DNA of 8,327 nt from Phycisphaerae bacterium. Its GTDB lineage: Bacteria; Planctomycetota; Phycisphaerae; Tepidisphaerales; Tepidisphaeraceae. A program made the position numbers and the translations under genes. The stretch's first letter is position 1, and each line of letters opens with the position of its first letter. Shown here in pieces: positions 1 to 5,526 of this stretch. The DNA lies in NCBI GenBank assembly GCA_014380825.1, contig JACMJD010000177.1, forward strand, positions 1-8,327, given 5' to 3'. The notes below the pieces were generated by a model that was given only the letters and a program-made list of their open reading frames with translations, was not told the origin of the DNA and ran no database searches.

Positions 1-755
1 ATCTCAATGATGCGTTGGCAGCCCACGACGGCCAGATCGAGCATGCGATCGGTTTGCTCACGGTCGAAGCCGCCGGCGTTCTCGGCGGAGCCTTGGATTT
101 CCACGAATTTTCCCGCGGCGGTGTACGCGACATTCATATCGACCTGGGCGCGGGAGTCGTCGTCGTAATCCAGATCGAGCCGGATCTCGCCGTCGATCAG
201 TCCGACGCTCACGCCAGCCAGGTCGGTCACGATCGCGTGGGCGGGATCGTAGAAGGTTGGATCGAATCGCGCGGGAACCGGCGCGCCAGGCGGGAGAAAT
301 CTCGGCTTGGGAACTTCTGGCGGAAGTTTGCGCACGGCATCGACCAGCGCGACGTACGCCCCGCAGATCGACGCGGTGCGCGTGCCACCGTCGGCCTGCA
401 TCACCTGGCAATCGATGTGAATCGTGTGCGGGCCGATCTTGTTCAGATCGACGGCGGCGCGGATCGTTCGGCCGATCAGGCGCTGGATTTCCGTGCCGCG
501 CGAATCAGTGTGGCCCATCTTCGGCCAATCTTTCCGGCGCGGGGTTGAGCCGGGGAGCATGACGTAATCGGCCGTGATCCAGCCGCCCGGTTTTTTGTCG
601 CCGAACCACGGCGGCACATCGGGCGTGATCGAGGCCGTACACCATACGATTGTCTTCCCCTGCTGCCACATCACCGAACCGGCGGCGGCGTCGGTGAAGT
701 TGCGTGTGATCTGGATCGGTCGAAGCTGGTCGTTGGCGCGTCCGTCGGTTCGCAT
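1..755 (-). CDS. rph: Ribonuclease PH (3' end cut off by window edge)
   Basis: RNase PH is a phosphorolytic 3'-to-5' exoribonuclease that trims tRNA 3' ends and helps degrade structured RNA; it works in the cytoplasm as a hexameric ring. The frame reads from ATG at 755 down to the left edge, giving 251 codons, and begins MRTDGRANDQLRPIQITRNF, the family's standard N-terminus. RGTEIQR at residues 86-92 carries the phosphate-binding Arg86, and ADGGTRTAS at 121-129 carries Arg126. AQVDMNVAY at 203-211 holds the likely catalytic Asp (Asp206; Asp180 in E. coli). Between VRKL and the AGVSVG strand there is a Pro-rich insertion at about residues 145-173 that E. coli RNase PH lacks. Only about 10-20 C-terminal residues should be missing. 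No Shine-Dalgarno sequence precedes the ATG. The gene is divergent from the SRPBCC gene. Confidence 0.97.
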   Translation of the reverse strand, partial: MRTDGRANDQLRPIQITRNFTDAAAGSVMWQQGKTIVWCTASITPDVPPWFGDKKPGGWITADYVMLPGSTPRRKDWPKMGHTDSRGTEIQRLIGRTIRAAVDLNKIGPHTIHIDCQVMQADGGTRTASICGAYVALVDAVRKLPPEVPKPRFLPPGAPVPARFDPTFYDPAHAIVTDLAGVSVGLIDGEIRLDLDYDDDSRAQVDMNVAYTAAGKFVEIQGSAENAGGFDREQTDRMLDLAVVGCQRIIE

Positions 756-761
756 GTGCGG

Positions 762-767
762 ATTGTA
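762..767 (-). promoter_or_regulatory. Possible -10 box for rph
   Basis: Read on the minus strand, TACAAT (5 of 6 matches to TATAAT) ends 6 nt before the rph ATG. I see no good -35 box at the expected distance; the best candidate, GGTTCA at 789-784, is poor. If this box is used, transcription would begin at or within a base or two of the start codon, which fits the missing Shine-Dalgarno sequence. This is inference from one hexamer. Confidence 0.3.
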
Positions 768-791
768 AGGGATCGAGGTAATCTGAACCGC

Positions 792-1271
792 ATGGCGAAG
801 AAGAAGGCTAAGCCGCAAGCGGCGAAGTTCGATGTGGTCGACGTGAAGATGGACGTTCGGATCAACGCGTCGCCCGCGAAGGTGTGGCGAGCGATCATCA
901 GCGACTCGAGCAAATGGTGGCCCCGCGAGTTTTACACGGGTCCCGATCCGGAAGGCTTCATCTTCGAAGCCAAACTCGGCGGCGGTGTCTACGAAACCTG
1001 GACGAACGGCGGCGGCCTGGTGTGGTACGACGTCATCGGTGTTGATCCGAATCGCTCACTCCTCATGCGAGGCCAGCTCACCGCGCGCTACGGTGGTCCG
1101 GCGATGTCGTTTCTCGAACTCACGCTCGAAGCAGATGGCAAAGCGACGATTCTTCATCTGCACGACAACGTGTTCGGAGTGATCGGTTCGAAGATGCAAG
1201 ATTCACTGGTAGCCGGGTGGAAGATTTTGATGGAAGATTCGCTGAAGAAGTTCGTCGAAGGAAATAAGTGA
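792..1271 (+). CDS. SRPBCC / AHSA1-like domain protein
   Basis: A 159-residue soluble protein of the START-like (SRPBCC) fold, closest in style to the AHSA1 (activator of Hsp90 ATPase 1-like) and polyketide-cyclase-like group. Members have a deep hydrophobic pocket, and most have no known ligand. Visible hallmarks are the first strand plus helix VKMDVRINASPAKVWRAI (residues 18-35), a Trp-rich stretch SKWWPREF (40-47), central strands FIFEAKLGGGVYETW (57-71) and GLVWYDVIGVDP (75-86), and a long C-terminal helix (about 136-156, DSLVAGWKILMEDSLKKFV). The N-terminus MAKKKAKPQAAK is a short basic tail. I chose ATG 792. An in-frame GTG at 756 would add 12 residues and abut the rph start, but it has no better ribosome site. 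The nearest purine stretch, GAGG at 775-778, lies rather far from ATG 792. The specific substrate cannot be assigned. Confidence 0.78.
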   Translation: MAKKKAKPQAAKFDVVDVKMDVRINASPAKVWRAIISDSSKWWPREFYTGPDPEGFIFEAKLGGGVYETWTNGGGLVWYDVIGVDPNRSLLMRGQLTARYGGPAMSFLELTLEADGKATILHLHDNVFGVIGSKMQDSLVAGWKILMEDSLKKFVEGNK

Positions 1272-1273
1272 CC

Positions 1274-1354
1274 GTCATGCTGAGGTACGCCAAAGCATCT
1301 CGGGATCTGAGTGGTCCTCAACAGTCGAGATCCTTCGGAGTACCGCAGGATGAC
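1274..1354. repeat. Imperfect inverted-repeat element, probable dispersed palindromic repeat
   Basis: Two 29-nt arms, 1274-1302 and 1326-1354, are reverse complements at 24 of 29 positions. The outer ends are GTCAT and ATGAC, the inner ends TCTCG and CGAGA. The 23-nt loop contains a small TGAG/CTCA palindrome around TGGTC. The element starts 3 nt after the stop of the SRPBCC gene. The motifs GTCATCCTG and CGGAGTACC with GAGATCCTTCG resemble a palindromic repeat I recall as scattered through many Acidobacteria- and Planctomycetes-like genomes. As RNA it would fold into a long hairpin with no T-run after it. A perfect 10-nt palindrome, GAGGCGCCTC, follows at 1366-1375. Copy number cannot be judged from one window. 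Confidence 0.7.
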
Positions 1355-1406
1355 AACGCTCGCGAGAGGCGCCTCGTATGACACGCTCTGAAAAATGGGA
1401 GATTGA

Positions 1407-1856
1407 ATGCGAATTCTGATGACCGCCCTGCTGCTAACAATGCTCGCCGGCTGCCGCACCGAACCGAAAATGCAGTCGAGCTCGAATTTCCCGACGCGGC
1501 AGACTTACAACGTCCCGCCCAAAACGCTGTTGGAGAAAGTGAAGAGCGCGGTCGGCATTCCAATCGAATCCGAGCAAGACGGCCGCCTGGTGACCTCGTG
1601 GCAGATGCACGATGGCGCAAAGTTCGGCGTGGGGCCGGTCGGTCGCACGTGGCAGGAGCGCACGCGCTACACGATCACCATCGCGCCGGCGTGGGACGAT
1701 TCGAACAACAAGAGCACGATCGAGGTGACCGAAGAGACTCAGCAGCGCCCACACGATCAATACGAATGGGGATCGCAAGAGCCCGTGAAGCGCCCAGAGT
1801 TGGCGGCGGAGATGGCGCGAAAAATCGACGCAGCACTGAGCAGCGCATCGAAATGA
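1407..1856 (+). CDS. Small predicted lipoprotein of unknown function
   Basis: I do not recognise the family. The 149-residue product has a classic lipoprotein signal: MRILMTALLLTM followed by the lipobox LAGC at residues 13-16. Cleavage before Cys16, its lipidation and membrane anchoring are therefore expected. Residue 17 is Arg, so there is no Asp inner-membrane retention signal at +2. The mature part starts with a polar Ser/Asn-rich linker. It continues as an alternating strand pattern (RLVTSWQ at 60-66, ERTRYTITIAP at 84-94, STIEVTEETQQR at 103-114) and ends in a helix PELAAEMARKIDAAL (130-144). The layout recalls small alpha/beta modules such as the BamC repeat, but I see no diagnostic motif. 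The start is supported by GGGAG at 1397-1401, 5 nt before the ATG. It stands alone, upstream of a non-coding gap. Confidence 0.8.
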   Translation: MRILMTALLLTMLAGCRTEPKMQSSSNFPTRQTYNVPPKTLLEKVKSAVGIPIESEQDGRLVTSWQMHDGAKFGVGPVGRTWQERTRYTITIAPAWDDSNNKSTIEVTEETQQRPHDQYEWGSQEPVKRPELAAEMARKIDAALSSASK

Positions 1857-1875
1857 CCGCATTTTCCGTGGTCGC

Positions 1876-1903
1876 TTGACATCACCACAGCGTCCATTAG
1901 TAT
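1876..1903 (+). promoter_or_regulatory. Sigma70-type promoter upstream of the tRNA-Gln region
   Basis: A perfect TTGACA (1876-1881) is followed after 16 nt by TAGTAT (1898-1903, 4 of 6 matches to TATAAT). Transcription would begin near 1910, run through the hairpin-rich gap and probably continue towards tRNA-Gln. It starts 19 nt after the lipoprotein gene ends. It is the best -35 hexamer I found in the window; the -10 box is only fair. Confidence 0.45.
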
Positions 1904-1909
1904 GCGTCC

Positions 1910-2025
1910 CGCTATCCCGAATCGCGGGATATTTGCCGAGAGGTCTGGCCCTTGTGGGCCGGAAAGGTAGGCGAACCGATTACCGGGCCCGGCACGTTTC
2001 GCGTGTCGTGAATTGCGGTCTTTTT
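1910..2025 (+). other. Hairpin-rich non-coding region, candidate structured RNA or leader
   Basis: No convincing gene lies here. Three stem-loops follow one another. The first is TATCCCG (1913-1919) with CGGGATA (1925-1931) and a 5-nt loop. The second is an 8-pair stem, TCTGGCCC (1944-1951) with GGGCCGGA (1956-1963), closing TTGT with one G-U pair. The third is GGCACG (1991-1996) with CGTGTC (2002-2007) and a 5-nt loop. A perfect palindrome CCGGGCCCGG at 1983-1992 overlaps the third stem; its GGGCC could pair instead with GGCCC at 1947-1951, giving a competing fold. A T-run at 2021-2025 follows but is not adjacent to a strong stem. With the TTGACA promoter this could make an RNA of about 115 nt, or be a leader to tRNA-Gln. 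I matched it to no RNA family I know. Confidence 0.35.
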
Positions 2026-2036
2026 CCAAATACAAT
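2008..2036 (+). promoter_or_regulatory. Possible promoter for tRNA-Gln
   Basis: TACAAT at 2031-2036 is a good -10 box (5 of 6). At the standard 17-nt spacing the -35 position reads GTGAAT (2008-2013), only 3 of 6. A start near 2043 would leave a leader of about 28 nt before the tRNA. The leader can form a 5-pair hairpin, AGCTC (2039-2043) with GAGCT (2053-2057). Confidence 0.4.
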
Positions 2037-2070
2037 TAAGCTCCGTTTTGGCGAGCTCAGAAGTCTCCTT

Positions 2071-2141
2071 TACCCCGTAGTGTAACGGTAGCACAAGAGA
2101 TTTTGGCTCTCTTTGTCCTGGTTCGAATCCAGGCGGGGTAG
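2071..2141 (+). tRNA. tRNA-Gln, anticodon TTG
   Basis: The full cloverleaf is visible. The acceptor stem is TACCCCG (2071-2077) with CGGGGTA (2134-2140), and the discriminator is G2141. The D-arm GTG/CAC encloses TAACGGTAG. The anticodon stem AGAGA (2096-2100) with TCTCT (2108-2112) encloses the loop TTTTGGC, which places anticodon TTG at 2103-2105. The variable loop is 4 nt. The T-arm CCTGG/CCAGG encloses TTCGAAT. The U1-A72 pair and the G73 discriminator are typical identity elements of bacterial tRNA-Gln. The 3' CCA is not encoded, so it must be added by the CCA-adding enzyme after 3' processing. The glmU-like gene starts 21 nt downstream with no terminator between. Confidence 0.97.
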
Positions 2142-2162
2142 TTTGTTGTTCGACCCACAGCG

Positions 2163-3128
2163 ATGCCTTTAAGTGCAATCATTTTGGCTGCCGGTAAGTC
2201 GACGCGAATGAAATCGCGGCGGCCTAAGGTGCTGCACGAAGTTTGCGGTAAGCCGATGCTCGATTATGTCCTGCGCGCCTGTTACGACGCCGGTTGCGAG
2301 CGGCTGTTCGTCGTCGTCGGTTACGGCAAGGACGAAGTGATCGGCGCGTTCGATCACGATGAGCGCATCACGTGGATCGAGCAGACCGAGCAGCTCGGCA
2401 CCGGCCACGCTGCGAAAATGTGCGAGAAGCAGATTCGCGAAGCGCGCGGCGACATTTTCATCCTCGCCGGTGACGGGCCGCTGATTCGCGGCGAGGTGTT
2501 GCAGACGTTGCACAACGCGCATCGTCAGGAACGCGCCGCCGCGAGCATGGCCACGGCGATTCTGGATGATCCGACCGGATATGGTCGCGTGATTCGCGAC
2601 AACAAAGGGAACTTTGTTGAGATCATCGAGCAGCTCGATGCCACGCCGGCGCAGCGCGAGATCAAGGAAGTGTTCCCGAGCTACTACTGCATCAAATCGG
2701 AAGACCTGCTACTGGGCCTCTCGAAGCTGAAAAACGAAAACAAGAAAGGTGAGTACTACCTCACCGACATCTACGGAATTCTCGCCAAGGCCGGCAAGAA
2801 AGTTGTCGCGGTGCAAGCGGTGTCGGCGGAAGATGTGATCGGCATCAATACGCGACAGCACCTGGCCGAGGTCGACGCGATCATGCAGGATCGGATTCAA
2901 CGAAACCTGCGTGAGAACGGCGTGACGATTACGCAAGGCGAAACGACGTACATCGAATCCGGCGTGAACATCGGCCCCGAGACGAGCATTCGTCCGTTCA
3001 CGTTCATCGGCCGAGATAGCAACATCGGCGCGGAATGCGAGATCGGTCCGTTCGTTTCGATTCCGCGCGAAAGTATCGTGAGTGAAGGCTCGAGCGTCTC
3101 AGGGAACGTGTCGTTCGAGAAGCAGTAA
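2163..3128 (+). CDS. glmU: GlmU-type nucleotidyltransferase with truncated left-handed beta-helix
   Basis: The product resembles the N-terminal pyrophosphorylase half of GlmU, which makes UDP-N-acetylglucosamine from UTP and GlcNAc-1-phosphate for peptidoglycan and lipopolysaccharide. At 321 residues it is well short of the usual ~450: four or so hexapeptide-like turns (about 263-300, e.g. SGVNIGPET, AECEIGPFV) are followed by a stop, so the acetyltransferase domain is absent. Motifs are the nucleotide loop LAAGKSTRM (8-16) with PKVL (21-24), QLGTGHA (77-83), GDGPLI with Asp104, GYGRV (139-143), GEYYLTDI (196-203) and Asn229 in GINTR. Where E. coli GlmU reads EINTG, this protein reads EVFPS (169-173), losing the Asn near the sugar. 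The start fits the family, but no Shine-Dalgarno sequence precedes it. Another NDP-sugar could be the product; uridylyltransferase activity is inferred from the family. Confidence 0.88.
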   Translation: MPLSAIILAAGKSTRMKSRRPKVLHEVCGKPMLDYVLRACYDAGCERLFVVVGYGKDEVIGAFDHDERITWIEQTEQLGTGHAAKMCEKQIREARGDIFILAGDGPLIRGEVLQTLHNAHRQERAAASMATAILDDPTGYGRVIRDNKGNFVEIIEQLDATPAQREIKEVFPSYYCIKSEDLLLGLSKLKNENKKGEYYLTDIYGILAKAGKKVVAVQAVSAEDVIGINTRQHLAEVDAIMQDRIQRNLRENGVTITQGETTYIESGVNIGPETSIRPFTFIGRDSNIGAECEIGPFVSIPRESIVSEGSSVSGNVSFEKQ

Positions 3129-3146
3129 CGCGAGCGAAGGCGATCC

Positions 3147-4127
3147 ATGAGAAACGACGCAGATCGACTCAAGCTCTTCACCGGCCGCGCAAATGGCGCG
3201 CTGGCGGAGAAGGTTTGCGAGTATCTCGAGATCCCGATGGGTCGCGGCCGAACGGAGCTGTTTCCGGATGGCGAACTGCTGGTAAAAATCGACGAAGACG
3301 TGCGCGGCCGCGACTGTTACGTGATGCAGCCGACGAGTCATCCGGTCAACGCCCACCTGATGGAGCTGATGATCTGGATCGACTGCCTCAAGCGCGCATC
3401 GGCGAAGCGCGTAACGGCGGTCATCCCGTACTTTGGCTACGCGCGACAGGACCGCAAAGACGAAGGCCGCACGCCGATCACGGCCAAGCTGGTCGCGAAT
3501 CTGCTCGAGCGCGCGGGCGCCGATCGCGTCGTGTCGGTTGATTTGCACGCGGCACAGGTGCAGGGGTTTTTCGATATCCCGGTCGACCACCTGACGGCCG
3601 CGCCAGTGTTGGTGAAATGGTTCAAGAGCCTGAAGCTCAAGAACAACGTGTTCGTTTCACCGGACGTCGGCAACGTGAAGCGCGCCCAGGTTTACGCCCA
3701 GATGCTGGGTGGCGAGATTTGCATCATCGACAAGCGCCGCAAGAGCGGGCGCGACGCTGAAGCGCGGCACATCATCGGCGATGTCGAGGGGAAGAACGTG
3801 ATGATCGTGGACGACATGATCACGACGGCGGGCACGATCGCCGAGGCGTGCAAGATTCTTCGCGAGAACGGCGCGAAGGAAATCTACATCGCCGCCACGC
3901 ACGCGGTGTTCGCCCCGCCGGCGATGGAACGGCTGGCCGAATGCGATTTTACGACGCTGGCGGTGACCGACACGATCCCGATCGGCGATCGCGCCAATCC
4001 GATCAAGGATCGCCTTGCGGTGCTATCGGTCGCGCCGCTGCTTGGTGAAGCGATTCATCGCATTCACCACAATGCGTCGGTGAGCGCGATGTTCAAAGAC
4101 GAAAAAGGTCGAGCGTTGAACGAGTAA
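3147..4127 (+). CDS. prs: Ribose-phosphate pyrophosphokinase (PRPP synthetase)
   Basis: The enzyme transfers pyrophosphate from ATP to ribose 5-phosphate, giving PRPP for purine, pyrimidine, histidine, tryptophan and NAD synthesis in the cytoplasm. The 326-residue length is usual. Motifs in order are KLFTGRAN near the start, FPDGE (39-43), the ATP-loop segment YFGYARQDRK (95-104), VDLHAAQ with the conserved His134, the SPDVGNVKRA segment (171-180; most relatives have GG where this has GN), IDKRR (194-198), and the PRPP-binding loop VMIVDDMITTAGT (218-230). It lies 18 nt after the glmU-like gene, and AAGG at 3137-3140 gives a ribosome site 6 nt before the ATG. Pairing of glmU and prs is common in bacteria and links sugar-nucleotide and PRPP supply. 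Nothing suggests loss of function. Confidence 0.97.
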   Translation: MRNDADRLKLFTGRANGALAEKVCEYLEIPMGRGRTELFPDGELLVKIDEDVRGRDCYVMQPTSHPVNAHLMELMIWIDCLKRASAKRVTAVIPYFGYARQDRKDEGRTPITAKLVANLLERAGADRVVSVDLHAAQVQGFFDIPVDHLTAAPVLVKWFKSLKLKNNVFVSPDVGNVKRAQVYAQMLGGEICIIDKRRKSGRDAEARHIIGDVEGKNVMIVDDMITTAGTIAEACKILRENGAKEIYIAATHAVFAPPAMERLAECDFTTLAVTDTIPIGDRANPIKDRLAVLSVAPLLGEAIHRIHHNASVSAMFKDEKGRALNE

Positions 4128-4165
4128 TTACAAGCAACAGTTAACCAGTAACATTCGGAGAAGTC

Positions 4166-4843
4166 ATGGCAACGCAAGCCGCACAAATTCAAGCAACCAA
4201 ACGCGAGCAACTCGGTTCGAGCGCGAACAAGCGCCTCCGCGACGCCGGCCACCTGCCGGGCGTGGTGTATGGACATAAGGAAGCGGTCATCCCGGTCACG
4301 CTGCCGAAGAAAGAGGTTGTCAATTACCTCAACAAAGGCGCGCACCTGTTTGATCTGACGCTGGATGGCAAAAGCGAAAAGGTCCTGATCAAGGAAGTGC
4401 AGTACGATCACCTCGGGCTGGAAGTCATCCATGTCGACTTCGCTCGCGTGTCGCTGGATGAGAAGGTGGAAGTGACCGTTCCGCTCGAACTCAAGGGCAC
4501 GCCCAAGGGTGAAGAGGAAGGCGCGGTGCTCATGCAGACGGTCAACGAGCTCGAGCTGGAATGCCTGGTCACCGACATCCCGGACAAAATTGTGGCGAAC
4601 GTCACCGAGATGGCCAAGGATTCGGTCCTGCACATCAAGGACCTGAAGCTGCCGCCGGGCGTGCGCTGCTTGCAGGATGAAGATCTGATCGTCGCGACGG
4701 TGAAGGAAATCGAAGAAGAGACGACTGCCGAGCCGGGTGCCGAAGGCACCGCCGAGCCGGAAGTCATCGGCCGCAAGAAGGAAGAAGGCGAAGAAGGCGC
4801 CGAAGGCACCGCGCCGGCGGCGGGTGCGGAGAAGAAGGAGTAG
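4166..4843 (+). CDS. rplY: 50S ribosomal protein bL25, long (TL5/CTC) form
   Basis: bL25 binds 5S rRNA in the central protuberance of the large subunit; the long CTC form is also linked to general stress in some bacteria. The N-terminal 5S-binding domain (about 1-95) shows KREQLGSSANKRLRDAGHLP followed by GVVYGHKE, and ends with VIHVDF (88-92 region). The C-terminal TL5 domain covers about 98-185, with VTVPLELKG and DIPDKIVANVTEM. A low-complexity Glu/Ala/Gly tail (about 183-225) follows. GGAGAAG at 4157-4163 supports the ATG. The 38-nt gap after prs contains AACCAGTAAC (4143-4152), almost repeated before pth. The bL25-pth pair is common in bacteria and joins two translation functions. Confidence 0.96.
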   Translation: MATQAAQIQATKREQLGSSANKRLRDAGHLPGVVYGHKEAVIPVTLPKKEVVNYLNKGAHLFDLTLDGKSEKVLIKEVQYDHLGLEVIHVDFARVSLDEKVEVTVPLELKGTPKGEEEGAVLMQTVNELELECLVTDIPDKIVANVTEMAKDSVLHIKDLKLPPGVRCLQDEDLIVATVKEIEEETTAEPGAEGTAEPEVIGRKKEEGEEGAEGTAPAAGAEKKE

Positions 4844-4846
4844 ATC

Positions 4847-4884
4847 AGGAGTTGCTAGCAACCAGCAACTAGAAACTAGCAACT
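4847..4884 (+). repeat. Short CTAGCAAC repeats and palindrome in the pth leader
   Basis: The gap before pth is built of related units: GTTGCTAGCAAC (4851-4862, a perfect 12-nt palindrome), CAGCAACTAG (4863-4872) and CTAGCAAC (4876-4883). The GTTGCTAG of the first unit can pair over 8 bp with CTAGCAAC at 4876-4883. The only Shine-Dalgarno-like sequence, AGGAG at 4847-4851, lies 33 nt from the ATG unless such a hairpin brings them together. AACCAGCAAC (4860-4869) resembles AACCAGTAAC before rplY. Confidence 0.7.
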
Positions 4885-5514
4885 ATGAGGTTGGTCGTTG
4901 GCCTCGGAAATCCTGGCTCCGAATACGTCGGCACCCGGCACAATATCGGGTTCGATGTGCTGGACCAGTTGGCCGCGCGACTTGGATGGATCGGAAAGCC
5001 GGACGATTTCAATCGCCTGGCGAAATCGAAGTTCGATGCGCTTTCGTTTGACGGTGTCGTCAATCGCGCATCAGGCGAGAGTGAGAAGGTAGTTCTGCTC
5101 AAGCCGCTGACGTTCATGAACAACAGCGGCCGAAGCGTGCAGGCGGCGGCGAGTTTCTTTCAGGTTGATCCGAAGGACCTTCTGATCATCCTGGACGACG
5201 TCGCCCTTCCGTGTGGCCGATTGCGTTTGCGACCGGCCGGTTCGTCGGGCGGCCACAATGGGTTGAAGGACATTCAGCGCGTGCTCGGGACGGAAGAATA
5301 TCCGCGGCTGAGGATCGGTATCGATCCCCCGCCGCCCCGAGTGCCGCAACGCGATTACGTGCTCGGGCGGTTCAGCCCGGATCAACGAGTCGCGCTGGAA
5401 CCGGCGATCGCCCGCGCTTGTGGCGCGGTCGTGACATGGATCGATCAAGGAATTGTCGCCGCGATGAATCAGTTCAACGTGGCGGAAGACAACAAAGACA
5501 CTAGCGGCCGGTGA
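4885..5514 (+). CDS. pth: Peptidyl-tRNA hydrolase
   Basis: Pth cleaves the ester bond of peptidyl-tRNAs that drop off stalled ribosomes, so the tRNA can be reused; it is normally essential in bacteria. The 209-residue product has the whole active site: VVGLGNPGSEYVGTRHN with catalytic His19, the TFMNNSG loop with Asn79, the LDDVALP segment with Asp104 and SGGHNGLKDI with Asn125. It is followed by YPRLRIGIDPPPP and DYVLGRFS. Compared with E. coli Pth there is a modestly longer segment between the first helix and KVVLLKP (about residues 36-68). The start is fixed by the conserved N-terminus, yet no ribosome site lies at the usual distance. The stop TGA sits in the loop of a small hairpin, GGCCGG/CCGGTC (5506-5521), just before the rpsF leader. 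Confidence 0.97.
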   Translation: MRLVVGLGNPGSEYVGTRHNIGFDVLDQLAARLGWIGKPDDFNRLAKSKFDALSFDGVVNRASGESEKVVLLKPLTFMNNSGRSVQAAASFFQVDPKDLLIILDDVALPCGRLRLRPAGSSGGHNGLKDIQRVLGTEEYPRLRIGIDPPPPRVPQRDYVLGRFSPDQRVALEPAIARACGAVVTWIDQGIVAAMNQFNVAEDNKDTSGR

Positions 5515-5526
5515 ACCGGTCAAACC

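Noticed and set aside
15..548. 177-codon open frame on the plus strand opposite rph
   Set aside because: It is a shadow of the RNase PH gene in GC-rich DNA; the rph frame has all family motifs and this one has none.
1154..1459. Minus-strand frame containing VILRYSEGSRLLR
   Set aside because: This peptide type is a familiar false gene call produced by the palindromic repeat at 1274-1354.
1434..1862. 142-codon open frame on the minus strand over the lipoprotein gene
   Set aside because: The plus-strand frame has a ribosome site, signal peptide and lipobox; the reverse frame is Arg/His/Leu-rich in the way typical of antisense shadows.
1936..1947. CCGAGAGGTCTG occurs here and again at 6211-6222 before ssb
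   Set aside because: At ssb it is the ribosome site; a 12-nt match around a Shine-Dalgarno-like core is weak evidence of a shared element, and no gene follows the first copy.
1936..1992. Possible SRP 4.5S RNA, because of CCGGAAAGG and GCGAACCG
   Set aside because: The GGAA does not sit on a paired stem as in SRP helix 8, and the GGCCC-TTGT-GGGCC hairpin is incompatible with the SRP fold.
1876..2085. Short plus-strand frame running into tRNA-Gln
   Set aside because: It overlaps the promoter, hairpins and the tRNA itself and has no family resemblance; the RNA reading of the region is better.
4064..4882. 272-codon open frame on the minus strand across rplY
   Set aside because: It is antisense to a clear bL25 gene, has no recognisable domain, and its length comes from the codon bias and Glu/Lys-rich tail of rplY read backwards.
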